In this document: in pieces, positions 8,079 to 16,468 of the stretch
Layout: each line of letters begins with the position of its first letter
Position numbering within the stretch: the stretch's first letter is position 1
Assembly (NCBI GenBank): GCA_001799285.1
Contig: MGTD01000065.1
Location: 42,549 to 106,548, forward strand
Source: Deltaproteobacteria bacterium RIFOXYD12_FULL_56_24
GTDB taxonomy: Bacteria > Desulfobacterota > Desulfobulbia > Desulfobulbales > Desulfurivibrionaceae
DNA: 64,000 bases
Direction: 5' to 3'
Position numbers and translations under genes: made by a program
The notes under the pieces: generated by a model
Seen by the model: the letters and a program-made list of their open reading frames with translations, nothing else
What the model was told of the DNA's origin: nothing
Databases searched by the model: none

Positions 8079-9350
8079 ATGAACCGTTTAAGAACCAAAT
8101 TATTTTGGCGCCAGCCGGAAAATTCCGCTGGCCATTTTTTCTTTTTTATTGTTTTTCTCGGGCTGCTTTCCATCGGGCTAATTATTTTTCTGGCGACGTA
8201 TGGTTTGCAGAAGACAATAAGCCAACAAATTTACATCGACGCAGAGGATGATGCCATTAATATCAGTCAGGCCATTATGCGTATTGAGGAGGCCTGCTTT
8301 CTCAAAGAGAACAGCCCGGACAAATGGCAGATGCAGATTAACAAAGCCGACCTGAAGGCCTTCGATGAGAGAATGCGGCATTTTTTAATGTTGTTTAAAA
8401 TTGCCAAGATTAAAATATATGACGAACATCGCACGGTGATTTACAGCACTGATCTCTCCATCGTCGGCATGACAGACAGGGATAATCATCGGCTGGAAAT
8501 GGCCATGGCCGGCTTCAGCAATTCCACTCTGAAGCGAAAGGAGTCAATGGTCGATCTGTCAATGGAAGAGATATTTGATGTCGACGTGGTGGAAACGTAT
8601 GTCCCCATTTTCATCAAACAGGGTAAGGTGATCGGCTCTTTCGAGATTTACAAGGACATAACGCGCTACCGGGATACCATTTCTTCGCTGATCAAGAAAA
8701 ATATCGGCATTCTTGCCATAGTTCTGCTCATGGTCTTTACGCCGTCCATGCTAATAGTCAGATCGCTGACCAGACGACTGACTATTATCCAGGCGAGACT
8801 TAAGCAACAAGCCAGCGTTGACTCTCTTACCGGCCTCTTGTCCCGCAGTGAGATTCTGGCGCAGGCGCGCGGCAGGATTGTCGGTCCACACCGGCGATGC
8901 AACGATCCTCGCCATGAGGGGACAGATGGCATCATCATGCTGGACATCGACCACTTCAAAAGAATCAATGATACATACGGCCATCTGGTGGGCGACCTTG
9001 TGCTCGCAGAGTTAGCTCAACGCCTTATCGCAGCTCTGCGGCAGGATGATATCGTCGGACGATACGGCGGCGAGGAATTTCTCGTGGTGCTGCCGGATAG
9101 TTCCCTGGAAACAACCCGTTCTTCAGGGGAGCGGATCAGGCGAATCATTGCAGACAATCCGATTATCTGTGAAGGGCACCACCTGCCGATTACCGTGAGT
9201 GTGGGTATTTCCTGTCTTGAGAGAAGCGATGAGCAGGGATTCTCACTTGCCTTGGAAGAAGCGGACAAAGCTCTTTATCTGGCCAAGAATGCTGGTCGCA
9301 ATCAGGTCCGGAGCTTGCTTGGAACCGGAGAAAATGAAATAGCTCCATGA
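8079..9350 (+). CDS. Membrane-anchored diguanylate cyclase (GGDEF)
   Basis: A 423-residue c-di-GMP synthase. Helix 1 (FFFFIVFLGLLSIGLIIFLA, about residues 14-36) and helix 2 (NIGILAIVLLMVFTPSMLIV, about 210-230) bracket a periplasmic sensory segment of roughly 170 residues that may form a Cache-like fold. The GGDEF domain starts at DSLTGLLSR and contains DIDHFKRINDTYGH and the active-site GGEEF. An inhibitory RXXD (RQDD) lies five residues ahead of it, so the enzyme should be active and product-inhibited. No EAL domain is seen. The ATG at 8079, with AGGAG 14 nt upstream, is preferred to a TTG at 7974 because the extra 35 residues are not conserved-looking. Confidence 0.88.
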   Translation: MNRLRTKLFWRQPENSAGHFFFFIVFLGLLSIGLIIFLATYGLQKTISQQIYIDAEDDAINISQAIMRIEEACFLKENSPDKWQMQINKADLKAFDERMRHFLMLFKIAKIKIYDEHRTVIYSTDLSIVGMTDRDNHRLEMAMAGFSNSTLKRKESMVDLSMEEIFDVDVVETYVPIFIKQGKVIGSFEIYKDITRYRDTISSLIKKNIGILAIVLLMVFTPSMLIVRSLTRRLTIIQARLKQQASVDSLTGLLSRSEILAQARGRIVGPHRRCNDPRHEGTDGIIMLDIDHFKRINDTYGHLVGDLVLAELAQRLIAALRQDDIVGRYGGEEFLVVLPDSSLETTRSSGERIRRIIADNPIICEGHHLPITVSVGISCLERSDEQGFSLALEEADKALYLAKNAGRNQVRSLLGTGENEIAP

Positions 9351-9359
9351 TCTTTCGCA

Positions 9360-9815
9360 TTGCCTGAGAGCCTGTCCGTAAATAGTGCCCGCAATGATCT
9401 TATCGGCGGCGGCCTTAAACGGAGCCAGGGAGAAAAACAAAATCACGAATACGAAAGCTTTGACGAAAGGGTACTGGGGAGCGGTGATTTCGTTGACAGC
9501 CTTAAAGAGGATTTCCAGCTGCGGGGCAGGATGAAAAGGGTTGTCGCTCTCACGCAACTGCTGGCGATTGTTTCGGCGGTATTGGCGCTTGAGCCGGATT
9601 TAATCAGGAAACCAAGCAAAAACAGGACGTCGGCTGCGGCGCGGGGGATAATCTGCCATCTGGCCATATACGAACTAGCTTATACCGGTCGTGAAGTCGG
9701 CAAGTTTCTCCACCTGGGTCCGACAGGAGTCAGCCTGGCCTCAAGGCGCGGTGAAAAGATCCTGAAGGCAGATTCGGTGCTGTTTGAGAGAATCATGGGC
9801 GCAATAGAAAAATAG
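9360..9815 (+). pseudogene. C-terminal remnant of a REP-associated (Y1-type) transposase
   Basis: The reading frame holds NDLIGGGLKRS, then DERVLGSGDFV, and ends in a DnaA-C-like helical region (LAIYELAYTGREVGKFLHLG, SLASRRGEKIL). I recognise this series as the C-terminal part of IS200-like Y1/REP-associated tyrosine transposases of deltaproteobacteria. The catalytic HUH and tyrosine part that should precede it is absent; the upstream DNA is the end of the GGDEF gene. It is therefore a truncated remnant with no real start codon (the frame opens with a TTG). Its presence fits the many palindromic repeats in this window, which such enzymes mobilise elsewhere. Assignment rests on motif memory. 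Confidence 0.65.
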
Positions 9816-9959
9816 ATAAAATGTCCCCCCGCGATACCCCAGATTCGCACCAAGTGCGATCAAGGACTTGCCGACAGAACGCAGGAACTCCCGGCGAGCA
9901 TTCGCTGAATTGCCATGACTAAAGCCTGCTCTCCAATCAGCCAATCCAGGAGTCCCCGC

Positions 9960-11879
9960 ATGGAAAGCCCAAATTTTTCCAGCCAGCTGCGCAGGTCCAT
10001 CCTTGTCCACTCCACCATGGGGATCCTGACCATAGGTCTGACCGTCTCCATTGTCAGCATCGCCTTCTTCTACTTCAATCTCAGATCCGAATTGATCGAC
10101 AAGCTGGCCTACTCCCTCCGGATAAAGAGTATGACCGTTGACGAGTTCTCAAACCGGGCCCAGGATATCACTTTACAAATCACCAGCAGGACCAAGATCA
10201 GAGAAAAGCTGGAAGAGTTTAATCGAGGTGAGATTCGCCGTGAGCAACTGGCATCCTTCAGCGCCCCGCTGCTCGCCGACGCCATGCGCCAATCGTCGGA
10301 AATTGCCGGCATCAGCAGGCTTGACGCCAAGGGAGAGCTTGCTGTCAGCATCGGCATCCCGATCCCCCCAGCAGTATGGCCGATTCCGGAAACCACGAGC
10401 GGAAAAGTACGGTTCCGTGGGCCGCTGATCCTGGAGGGCAACTCGTATTTAGTCCTGGGGGCGGCTATTATCGGCCAGGAGAACCGACGGGCCGGGACGG
10501 ATATCGTCCTCTTCAACACCGAAAAGCTGCAAGAGTTCCTCAAGGACTATACCGGCCTCGGAAAAAGGGGAGAGACGATTCTCGGCCTCCCCGGTAACGG
10601 CGGCATCAACCTCCTCGTCCCCTTACGGGCCGAGATGAAGAGACGCCACCTTGCCGCCCCCATTGTTCTTTCCCCCACGGCTCCGGTGGCCGAGGCCTTG
10701 CGGAGTGGCTTGGCAAACAAGAGTGGCACCCTGATCCCGGACTCCACATCCATTATCGCCTATGGCCCCCTCCCCCGTCCCGGCTGGGCGCTGGCTGTCC
10801 GGATGGATAAAGATGATCTGTACGCCCCAATGTACCATGAGATCTTGATGATGGTCGCAATCATTCTGCTGCTGCTCTTGATCGGGTACTACGGGATGAT
10901 TGTTGTACTCCGGCCGCTCACCAAGGCAATCCTGATCAAAGCGGAAGACCTGGAAAAGCAGATCAAGGAGAAGACCGCTCAGCTTGAAGTATCTACCGCC
11001 GCCTTGCTCGACGAGAAGGACCAGCTCATTAAAAGTCATGCCGAGCTTGGGAAAACCTACGCCGATCTTAAGGCTGCCCAATCACGGATTCTCCAGCAGG
11101 AGAAAATGGCCTCCATTGGCCAACTGGCCGCAGGTGTTGCCCACGAAATCAATAATCCTATGGGCTTCATCATCAGTAACCTCAACACCCTGGCAAAATA
11201 TATGGGCCGAATCTTTGAAGTAATGAAGGCTCAAGATGTGGCCTTGGAGGGCCTTGCCGCCAATGGATCGGAGGAGCTCACCGAGGTATCCAAGCGGGTG
11301 AATGAAAAAAAACGCCAGGCCAAAATGGATTACATTACTGAGGATACCGCCGCCCTTATCCGGGAGTCATTGGAAGGAGCGGAGCGGGTTAAGAAGATCG
11401 TCCAGGACCTGAAGGAGTTCTCGCATATCGATGCAGCAAAATGGGGCGACCAAGACATCAATGCCGGCCTTGATAGCACCCTGAGAATGCTGACTAACGT
11501 GCTGAATCAGGCGGTTGTTATCAAGAAGTATGGCGACCTGCCCCTGATCCGCTGTAATATTGGCCAGCTCAATCAAGTCTTCATGAACATCTTGACGAAC
11601 GCAGCCCAATCAATAGCCCCGCAGGGAGAAATTATCATCGAGACCTGGAGCGACCACAACAGTGCCTTTATCTCGATAGCGGATGACGGCTGCGGCATCC
11701 GGCAGGAAGACCTCAACCGGATATTTGAGCCTTTTTTCACCACCAAGGAGGTGGGGCAAGGGACCGGCCTGGGATTGAGTATCGCCTACGATATTGTCAA
11801 AAAACACAATGGCACCATGCAGGTGTGCAGCGAAGTCGGGCATGGCACCACCTTAACCATAAAGATCCCTGTTGTTTGA
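9960..11879 (+). CDS. Sensor histidine kinase with periplasmic sensor domain
   Basis: A 639-residue inner-membrane kinase. Helix 1 (about residues 20-40) and helix 2 (EILMMVAIILLLLLIGYYGM, about 295-320) flank a double-Cache-sized extracytoplasmic domain. A coiled coil (KAEDLEKQIKEKTAQLEVST) leads to the dimerisation domain with phospho-acceptor His in AAGVAHEINNPMGF. The ATPase domain has its N box at NILTNAAQSI, G1 at DDGCGI, the F box at FEPFFTTK and G2 at GTGLGLSI. No receiver or output domain is attached and no response regulator gene is adjacent, so it is an orphan kinase. ATG 9960 has AGGAG 7 nt upstream, better than ATG 9915. Confidence 0.92.
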   Translation: MESPNFSSQLRRSILVHSTMGILTIGLTVSIVSIAFFYFNLRSELIDKLAYSLRIKSMTVDEFSNRAQDITLQITSRTKIREKLEEFNRGEIRREQLASFSAPLLADAMRQSSEIAGISRLDAKGELAVSIGIPIPPAVWPIPETTSGKVRFRGPLILEGNSYLVLGAAIIGQENRRAGTDIVLFNTEKLQEFLKDYTGLGKRGETILGLPGNGGINLLVPLRAEMKRRHLAAPIVLSPTAPVAEALRSGLANKSGTLIPDSTSIIAYGPLPRPGWALAVRMDKDDLYAPMYHEILMMVAIILLLLLIGYYGMIVVLRPLTKAILIKAEDLEKQIKEKTAQLEVSTAALLDEKDQLIKSHAELGKTYADLKAAQSRILQQEKMASIGQLAAGVAHEINNPMGFIISNLNTLAKYMGRIFEVMKAQDVALEGLAANGSEELTEVSKRVNEKKRQAKMDYITEDTAALIRESLEGAERVKKIVQDLKEFSHIDAAKWGDQDINAGLDSTLRMLTNVLNQAVVIKKYGDLPLIRCNIGQLNQVFMNILTNAAQSIAPQGEIIIETWSDHNSAFISIADDGCGIRQEDLNRIFEPFFTTKEVGQGTGLGLSIAYDIVKKHNGTMQVCSEVGHGTTLTIKIPVV

Positions 11880-12626
11880 GTTGACTGACATCCAGCCCTA
11901 AAATAGCCATGACGCCCGGCCAGAATCTGCTCGCCAACTTGAAGTCTTCCGCCTCACGGACTGTCCAGAGCGCCATGAACGTCCTCAAAGAAATCAGGAA
12001 CAGATCCGAATGGCGCTAGTTTAAGATTTTTCCTATCGTTCCCACGGTCTCCGTGGAAACGCAGCCCTGGAAACTCCAGCGTCCTTTCGACCTTTGGTGA
12101 AGCGGACGCATCGCCAAATCCCGTTCCCACGCTGGAGCTTGGGAACGATGGGTATTACTCAACCCCAAAAACCTTCCTGATTAGCGCCATTCTGGTCTGC
12201 CCTCGATTCCTCCGATTATTATTACCGCAAAAATCCAGTCAAGACAGGGTTACAGCAACGATTGGCACAGAGCTAAAAGGGGGCTGGTGGTATCAAGGAA
12301 ACAGGAAGAAAGCCGGGCTCCATTGCCGCAGGCAACCAGATTGAGCAAATTGCTATTATCTCTGAAGGCCGGTTGACAATGAAACTGGGGGGCGGCCCGT
12401 ATTTTTTCTTTTGCTGATAAGTGGAAAAAGAATATATTTCTGGACACCTGCCTGTTACCAAGACAGATTTATGCAGCGCGGCCTGGCGGCAGTGAGGTTG
12501 ATTTACCCTGCCCAGATTATCACATGTTTGTTGGACATACATGCGTATTGACAACCCCGCTCTTTTGCCATATTTTATGTCTTACTGATTTCTTACCTCC
12601 CCGCGCCTGACAACAGGAGAATTCCC
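11880..12626. other. Gap without a recognisable gene
   Basis: About 750 bp between the kinase and the AbrB gene. It contains a pair of REP-like hairpins (listed separately) and otherwise only short frames with no family features. An AT-rich stretch near 12540-12600 probably carries the promoter for the AbrB/VapC unit. Confidence 0.5.
12035..12152. repeat. Two REP-like hairpins of CGTTCCCACG type
   Basis: CGTTCCCACGG tct CCGTGGAAACG at 12037-12061 and CGTTCCCACGCTGGAGCT TGGGAACG at 12122-12147 are each imperfect palindromes sharing the CGTTCCCACG end. Paired hairpins of this look are widespread intergenic repeats in proteobacteria. Confidence 0.6.
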
Positions 12627-12890
12627 ATGCCGACCACCAACCTCTCCAGTAAGGGGCAGGTCATCATCCCCAAGCCGCTCCGGTCGCTGCACAATTGGCG
12701 TCCCGGCCAGAAATTACAGGTAATCGACATGGAGGATGGCATTATGCTCAAGGCCGCACAACCTTTCGCGGAAACAATCCTTGAGCAGGTTGCCGCCTGC
12801 CTGCCATACCACGGCAAGGCCAAAACCCTTGCCGAAATGGATGAAGCCATCCGGGAAGGCGTCGAGGAGGCGAACCGTGACCGCGGTTGA
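12627..12890 (+). CDS. AbrB/SpoVT-fold antitoxin of a VapBC-type pair
   Basis: An 87-residue protein with a swapped-hairpin AbrB N-terminus (NLSSKGQVIIPKPLRSLHNW, residues 5-24) that would bind DNA. Its acidic C-terminal helix (TLAEMDEAIREGVEEANRDRG) is of the kind that occludes a PIN toxin. Its last 14 nt overlap the toxin gene, the usual translational coupling of antitoxin first and toxin second. The pair probably represses its own promoter. ATG 12627 has AGGAG 9 nt upstream. Confidence 0.85.
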   Translation: MPTTNLSSKGQVIIPKPLRSLHNWRPGQKLQVIDMEDGIMLKAAQPFAETILEQVAACLPYHGKAKTLAEMDEAIREGVEEANRDRG

Positions 12891-13266
12891 CACCAATATT
12901 ATTGTCCGGCTGCTCACCGGAGATGATGCGGCCCAATTCCAGAAGGCCCGGCAGGTCTTCGCAAGCCAGGACATCTTCATCCCCGACACGGTAATTCTTG
13001 AGGCCGAGTGGGTGCTGCGGTTTGCCTACAAGTTTGAGCCAGCCGCCATCAATACCGCCTTCACCAAGCTGCTTGGTCTGGCGAATATCCGCGTGGCGCG
13101 GCCGGAAACAATGGCCACGACGATGGACTGGCACCGGCAAGGGCTTGACTTCGCCGATGCCCTCCATCTGGCGGCCTGCCATGAACAATCGAGATTTTTG
13201 ACCTTTGACGCACGCCTTGCCCGTAAGGCCAAAGGTCTTTCCTCCTGCCAGGTGGAAGCTCCGTGA
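12877..13266 (+). CDS. PIN-domain toxin, VapC type
   Basis: A 129-residue PIN ribonuclease. The acidic metal-binding residues are visible: VDTNIIVRLLTGDD (first Asp, residue 5), EAEWVL (Glu, about 44), GLDFADALHLAA (Asp, about 92-95) and FLTFDARLARKA (Asp, about 111). VapC toxins cleave tRNA or rRNA and are held in check by the cognate antitoxin. The GTG start at 12877 has GAGGAGG 6 nt upstream and overlaps the antitoxin by 14 nt. Its own stop overlaps the GTG of the following radical SAM gene (GTGA), which is unusual for a toxin-antitoxin pair. Confidence 0.88.
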   Translation: MTAVDTNIIVRLLTGDDAAQFQKARQVFASQDIFIPDTVILEAEWVLRFAYKFEPAAINTAFTKLLGLANIRVARPETMATTMDWHRQGLDFADALHLAACHEQSRFLTFDARLARKAKGLSSCQVEAP

Positions 13267-14561
13267 GCAGCGGCCCCCGACACCCAAACAAAATCCCCAG
13301 CCTGGTTTTTGCCAACGCCGCAGGCGAGATCACGGATTTCCCCAAACTCGACATGGCAGGGCGCAGCGGCAGCAATTTTTCCCGACCCAGCCTCGAAGAC
13401 CTTATCCCTCTGCCCGAAGGCAGCGACATCTTCGTCCTGCCTGGCCGCCTGCCGGTGGGCATCGACCCGAAAACCGGCGAGCCGCTTCTGGTGGCGGAAA
13501 ACCCGCTGGATCCGGACGGTGGCCTCCAGGCGGTGGCGGCCTTCATGTCCCCGGCCCACACCGCCATCCACTGGGCCGGATTTGAAAAGCCCAAAGCCGA
13601 CCTTGCCCATCTGCCGCTTTTCGCCTACACCGCGGTGGGCTGGCACGATGGCCAGTTCTGGGTCAGCGCTTTTCGCAGCGACCCGGACCGGCGCCAGGAG
13701 ATGAACCGCTTTCAGCCGGAAAAACTCGTCCGCCGCACCGAGCAGTGGCTGAGGCAGCACGAGCATAACCGGCTCATCCAGCACCTGGGCAAGTGCTGCC
13801 TCACCTACCGCTGTCCGGCGGCGATCAATTATTTTCTCCGCCAATTCGAGGCACCCCTGCCCTGCTCGCCGGTGTGCAACGCCCAATGCCTGGGCTGCAT
13901 CTCGCTTCAGCCCTCGGGCTGCTGCCCCTCCACCCAGGACCGGATCACCTTTGTCCCTACGCCGAGGGAGATCGCCGAGATCGCGGTGCCCCATCTTAAG
14001 GCAGTCAAGGGCGGGGTGGCGAGCTTCGGCCAGGGTTGCGAGGGCGAACCCCTGCTCCAGGCGGAGACCATCGAACAGGCCATCTTACTAATCCGCAAGC
14101 AAACCGATCAGGGCACCATCAATCTCAACAGCAACGCCTCCCTGCCCAGGGCCGTTGACTGTCTGGCCCATGCCGGGCTGGACAGCCTGCGGGTCAGCAT
14201 GAACAGCGCGCAAGACGTTTATCACCAGCGCTATTACCGGCCCAAGGGGTTCAGCCTGGATTCAGTCAGGCAGTCGATCCGGGTAATGAAGCAGCATGGC
14301 CGCTTTGTCTCGCTCAATTATTTCATCCTGCCGGGATTTACCGACGACCCGGCGGAGTTTGCCGCCCTTTGCGAGCTGATCACGGAATACCAGCCTGATT
14401 TTCTCCAACTCCGCAACCTCAACATGGACCCGGACTGGTATTTTGAATCCCTGCAATTCGAAGCGGCCGGCGCGCCCATGGGCATCCTCGCCTGGCTAAA
14501 ACAGCTGAAGCAACGCTTTCCCCGGCTGCGCTTCGGCTATTTCAACCCGCCCCTGCGCTGA
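13263..14561 (+). CDS. Radical SAM protein of unknown substrate
   Basis: A 432-residue protein whose first 190 residues form an unrecognised domain. The radical SAM core follows, with CNAQCLGC (C-X3-C-X2-C, about residue 208) for the [4Fe-4S]/SAM cluster. An extra Cys lies just ahead (CSPVC) and a CC pair follows (PSGCCPST). Later segments SFGQGCEGEPLL, LNSNASLPRAV and LDSLRVSMNSAQ are the usual beta-strand motifs of the barrel. No SPASM-like cluster of cysteines is seen. It is translationally coupled to the VapC gene (4-nt overlap) and sits 6 nt before the CarS/phosphoesterase fusion, so a shared transcript is likely. Confidence 0.85.
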   Translation: MSSGPRHPNKIPSLVFANAAGEITDFPKLDMAGRSGSNFSRPSLEDLIPLPEGSDIFVLPGRLPVGIDPKTGEPLLVAENPLDPDGGLQAVAAFMSPAHTAIHWAGFEKPKADLAHLPLFAYTAVGWHDGQFWVSAFRSDPDRRQEMNRFQPEKLVRRTEQWLRQHEHNRLIQHLGKCCLTYRCPAAINYFLRQFEAPLPCSPVCNAQCLGCISLQPSGCCPSTQDRITFVPTPREIAEIAVPHLKAVKGGVASFGQGCEGEPLLQAETIEQAILLIRKQTDQGTINLNSNASLPRAVDCLAHAGLDSLRVSMNSAQDVYHQRYYRPKGFSLDSVRQSIRVMKQHGRFVSLNYFILPGFTDDPAEFAALCELITEYQPDFLQLRNLNMDPDWYFESLQFEAAGAPMGILAWLKQLKQRFPRLRFGYFNPPLR

Positions 14562-14567
14562 ACCAAA

Positions 14568-15986
14568 ATGACCGACGCGCTCAAGATCCTTTTCTTTCTC
14601 TTCTGGGGCAACCTGCTGCCGCCCCTGGCCAGCCTGATCATGGGCGAACGCTTCGCCCGGCCGGTGGACTTCGGGGCAACCTGGTTCGACGGCAGGCCGC
14701 TCTTCGGCCCCCACAAAACCATCCGGGGCATCCTGGTATGTTTTACCGGCTCCACCCTGGTCTTCCCGCTGCTCGGAGTTTCCTGGCAGGTGGCGGCTTA
14801 CGCCGCAGCCCTGCTCATAGCAGGCGACCTGCTCTCCAGCTTCATCAAGCGGCGGCTGCGGATGGCCAGCGGCGAGTCGGTCTTCGTTCTGGACCAAATT
14901 TTCGAATCGCTGCTGCCCGCCCTCTATCTGGGCAGCCAGATGCAGGCCCATCTCTGGTCAAATGCCCTGATTCTGGCCGTCTTCATGCCTGTAGCTCATG
15001 CCGGAGCCCGCTTCTGGAAATACGTCCTCTCCCGGCCTCCCATGGAAAACTATTCCCGCATTGTCCGCTCCACCGTGCGGCTGCGGGAATGGCGCTCCTG
15101 CCACCAGCCCCTGGCCCGCTGGCATGTCTGGCTCAATCTCTCAAACCTGCTCTACAACCGGGGGCTGGTGTCCACCGTCTTCCGACTTCTGGGCCGCTAC
15201 GAGCAAGGGGTTGCCAACGCCCTCAAACTGGAGCTTAACGAACACGAGATCGTCTGCCCCACCCTGCCCAAATCCTTTGACGGCCTGACCATCCTGCTAC
15301 TCACCGATCTGCATCTCGACGGCCTGCCGGGGCTGGTCGATGTCATTCTCGCCCGGATCGAAGGTCGAAGATTCGACCTCTGCCTGATCGGCGGCGACAT
15401 CCGCATGCAAACCTACGGCCCCACCGCCCCAAGCCTCAGGGAGCTTCGCCGCCTGCTGCCGCGCATCCGGGCGAAGCACAGAATCTTCGGGGTGCTGGGC
15501 AACCACGACTGCATCGAAATGGTTCCTGATTTCGAGGAGGCAGGGATGCTGATGCTGGTCAACGATGCGGCCCGGATCGAACAAGACGGCGAAAGCCTCT
15601 GGCTGGTGGGCCTCGACGATCCCAACTATTACAAGACCCACGATCCGGCCAGAGCCTTCGCGCCGGTCCCGCCGGATGCCTTCAGCATCCTGCTCGCCCA
15701 CTCGCCCGAGGCATACCAGGAGGGGGCCAGGCACCAGGCGGCCTTGTATCTCTGCGGCCATACCCACGGCGGCCAGATCTGCCTTGCATCGGGCAGACCC
15801 ATCTACACCAACAGCCGCGCCCCCCGTTTCACCGCCAGAGGACGCTGGCAATACCAGGGCATGCAGGGCTTCACCAGCCGGGGGGTCGGGGCTTCCGGCG
15901 CGCTGCTGCGCTTCAACTGCCCCGGCGAGATCGCGGTCCTCACCCTGCGCGCCGCGCCAGCCAACCCCTTAACGGATAAGCTCTAG
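14568..15986 (+). CDS. Fusion of CDP-archaeol-synthase-like and metallophosphoesterase domains
   Basis: A 472-residue two-domain protein. Residues 1 to about 170 are membrane-embedded and match the CarS/DUF46 CDP-archaeol synthase family (RPVDFGATWFDGRPLFGPHK, TIRG, GDLLSSFIKRRL). Residues about 230-470 are a YkuE-like calcineurin phosphoesterase with all metal motifs: TDLHLD, GGDIRM, GNHDC, LAHSPE and CGHTHGGQ. CarS transfers CMP from CTP onto archaeal glycerol-phosphate ethers, and YkuE-type enzymes can act on membrane lipids such as UDP-diacylglucosamine. The joined protein suggests activation or turnover of a lipid head group at the inner membrane, but the substrate is unknown. No clear ribosome site precedes 14568; coupling to the radical SAM stop is likely. 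Confidence 0.82.
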   Translation: MTDALKILFFLFWGNLLPPLASLIMGERFARPVDFGATWFDGRPLFGPHKTIRGILVCFTGSTLVFPLLGVSWQVAAYAAALLIAGDLLSSFIKRRLRMASGESVFVLDQIFESLLPALYLGSQMQAHLWSNALILAVFMPVAHAGARFWKYVLSRPPMENYSRIVRSTVRLREWRSCHQPLARWHVWLNLSNLLYNRGLVSTVFRLLGRYEQGVANALKLELNEHEIVCPTLPKSFDGLTILLLTDLHLDGLPGLVDVILARIEGRRFDLCLIGGDIRMQTYGPTAPSLRELRRLLPRIRAKHRIFGVLGNHDCIEMVPDFEEAGMLMLVNDAARIEQDGESLWLVGLDDPNYYKTHDPARAFAPVPPDAFSILLAHSPEAYQEGARHQAALYLCGHTHGGQICLASGRPIYTNSRAPRFTARGRWQYQGMQGFTSRGVGASGALLRFNCPGEIAVLTLRAAPANPLTDKL

Positions 15987-16007
15987 CGCCTTTACGGGAG
16001 AACCGCC

Positions 16008-16322
16008 ATGCCGAACCAGCCCCAGGTGTTCATCGCCAACCGCTCCCTCACCATAACGGTCAACCCGGCCTACAGCCTGCTCAATAATTACCTGATGCAG
16101 AGGATTCCCGTGCAGACGCTCTGCGGCGGCAAGGCCGCTTGCGGCCGCTGCCGGTTCCGGGTGCTTGCCGGCAGAACTCACCTGAGCCCGGTGCGCCCCG
16201 CCGAGCTAGCCCGCCTGGGGGAAACGCTGATCGCCGCAGGCTGGCGGCTTTCCTGCCAGAGCCACGCTCTGCGGGATCTGACCATCGAGCTGCCGGAGAT
16301 GGACGAGGAACTTGAACCATAA
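16008..16322 (+). CDS. Stand-alone [2Fe-2S] ferredoxin
   Basis: A 104-residue plant-type ferredoxin. Cluster ligands appear as LCGGKAACGRC (C-X5-C-X2-C, about residues 39-48) with the fourth Cys in WRLSCQS (about 84). This layout, with GGxxxCGxC and a late LSCQ, is the one found at the N-terminus of RACo-type corrinoid activators rather than in adrenodoxin. A RACo-like ASKHA protein lacking this domain is encoded at 44021. GGGAGAA lies 8 nt before the ATG. It follows the CarS fusion by 21 nt and probably shares its transcript. Confidence 0.85.
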   Translation: MPNQPQVFIANRSLTITVNPAYSLLNNYLMQRIPVQTLCGGKAACGRCRFRVLAGRTHLSPVRPAELARLGETLIAAGWRLSCQSHALRDLTIELPEMDEELEP

Positions 16323-16468
16323 ACAAGCACCAACCAGCCGGCAAGCGGCCATAATTACCTCGCCCGATACATATTGACATTCCCGCATTCCTTGTGCAAT
16401 AGTGATGGGCAGTCGCCATCCGCCTTATCATGCCACCTGCCCGCCCCAAGGACTACCAGAGATGAGCC

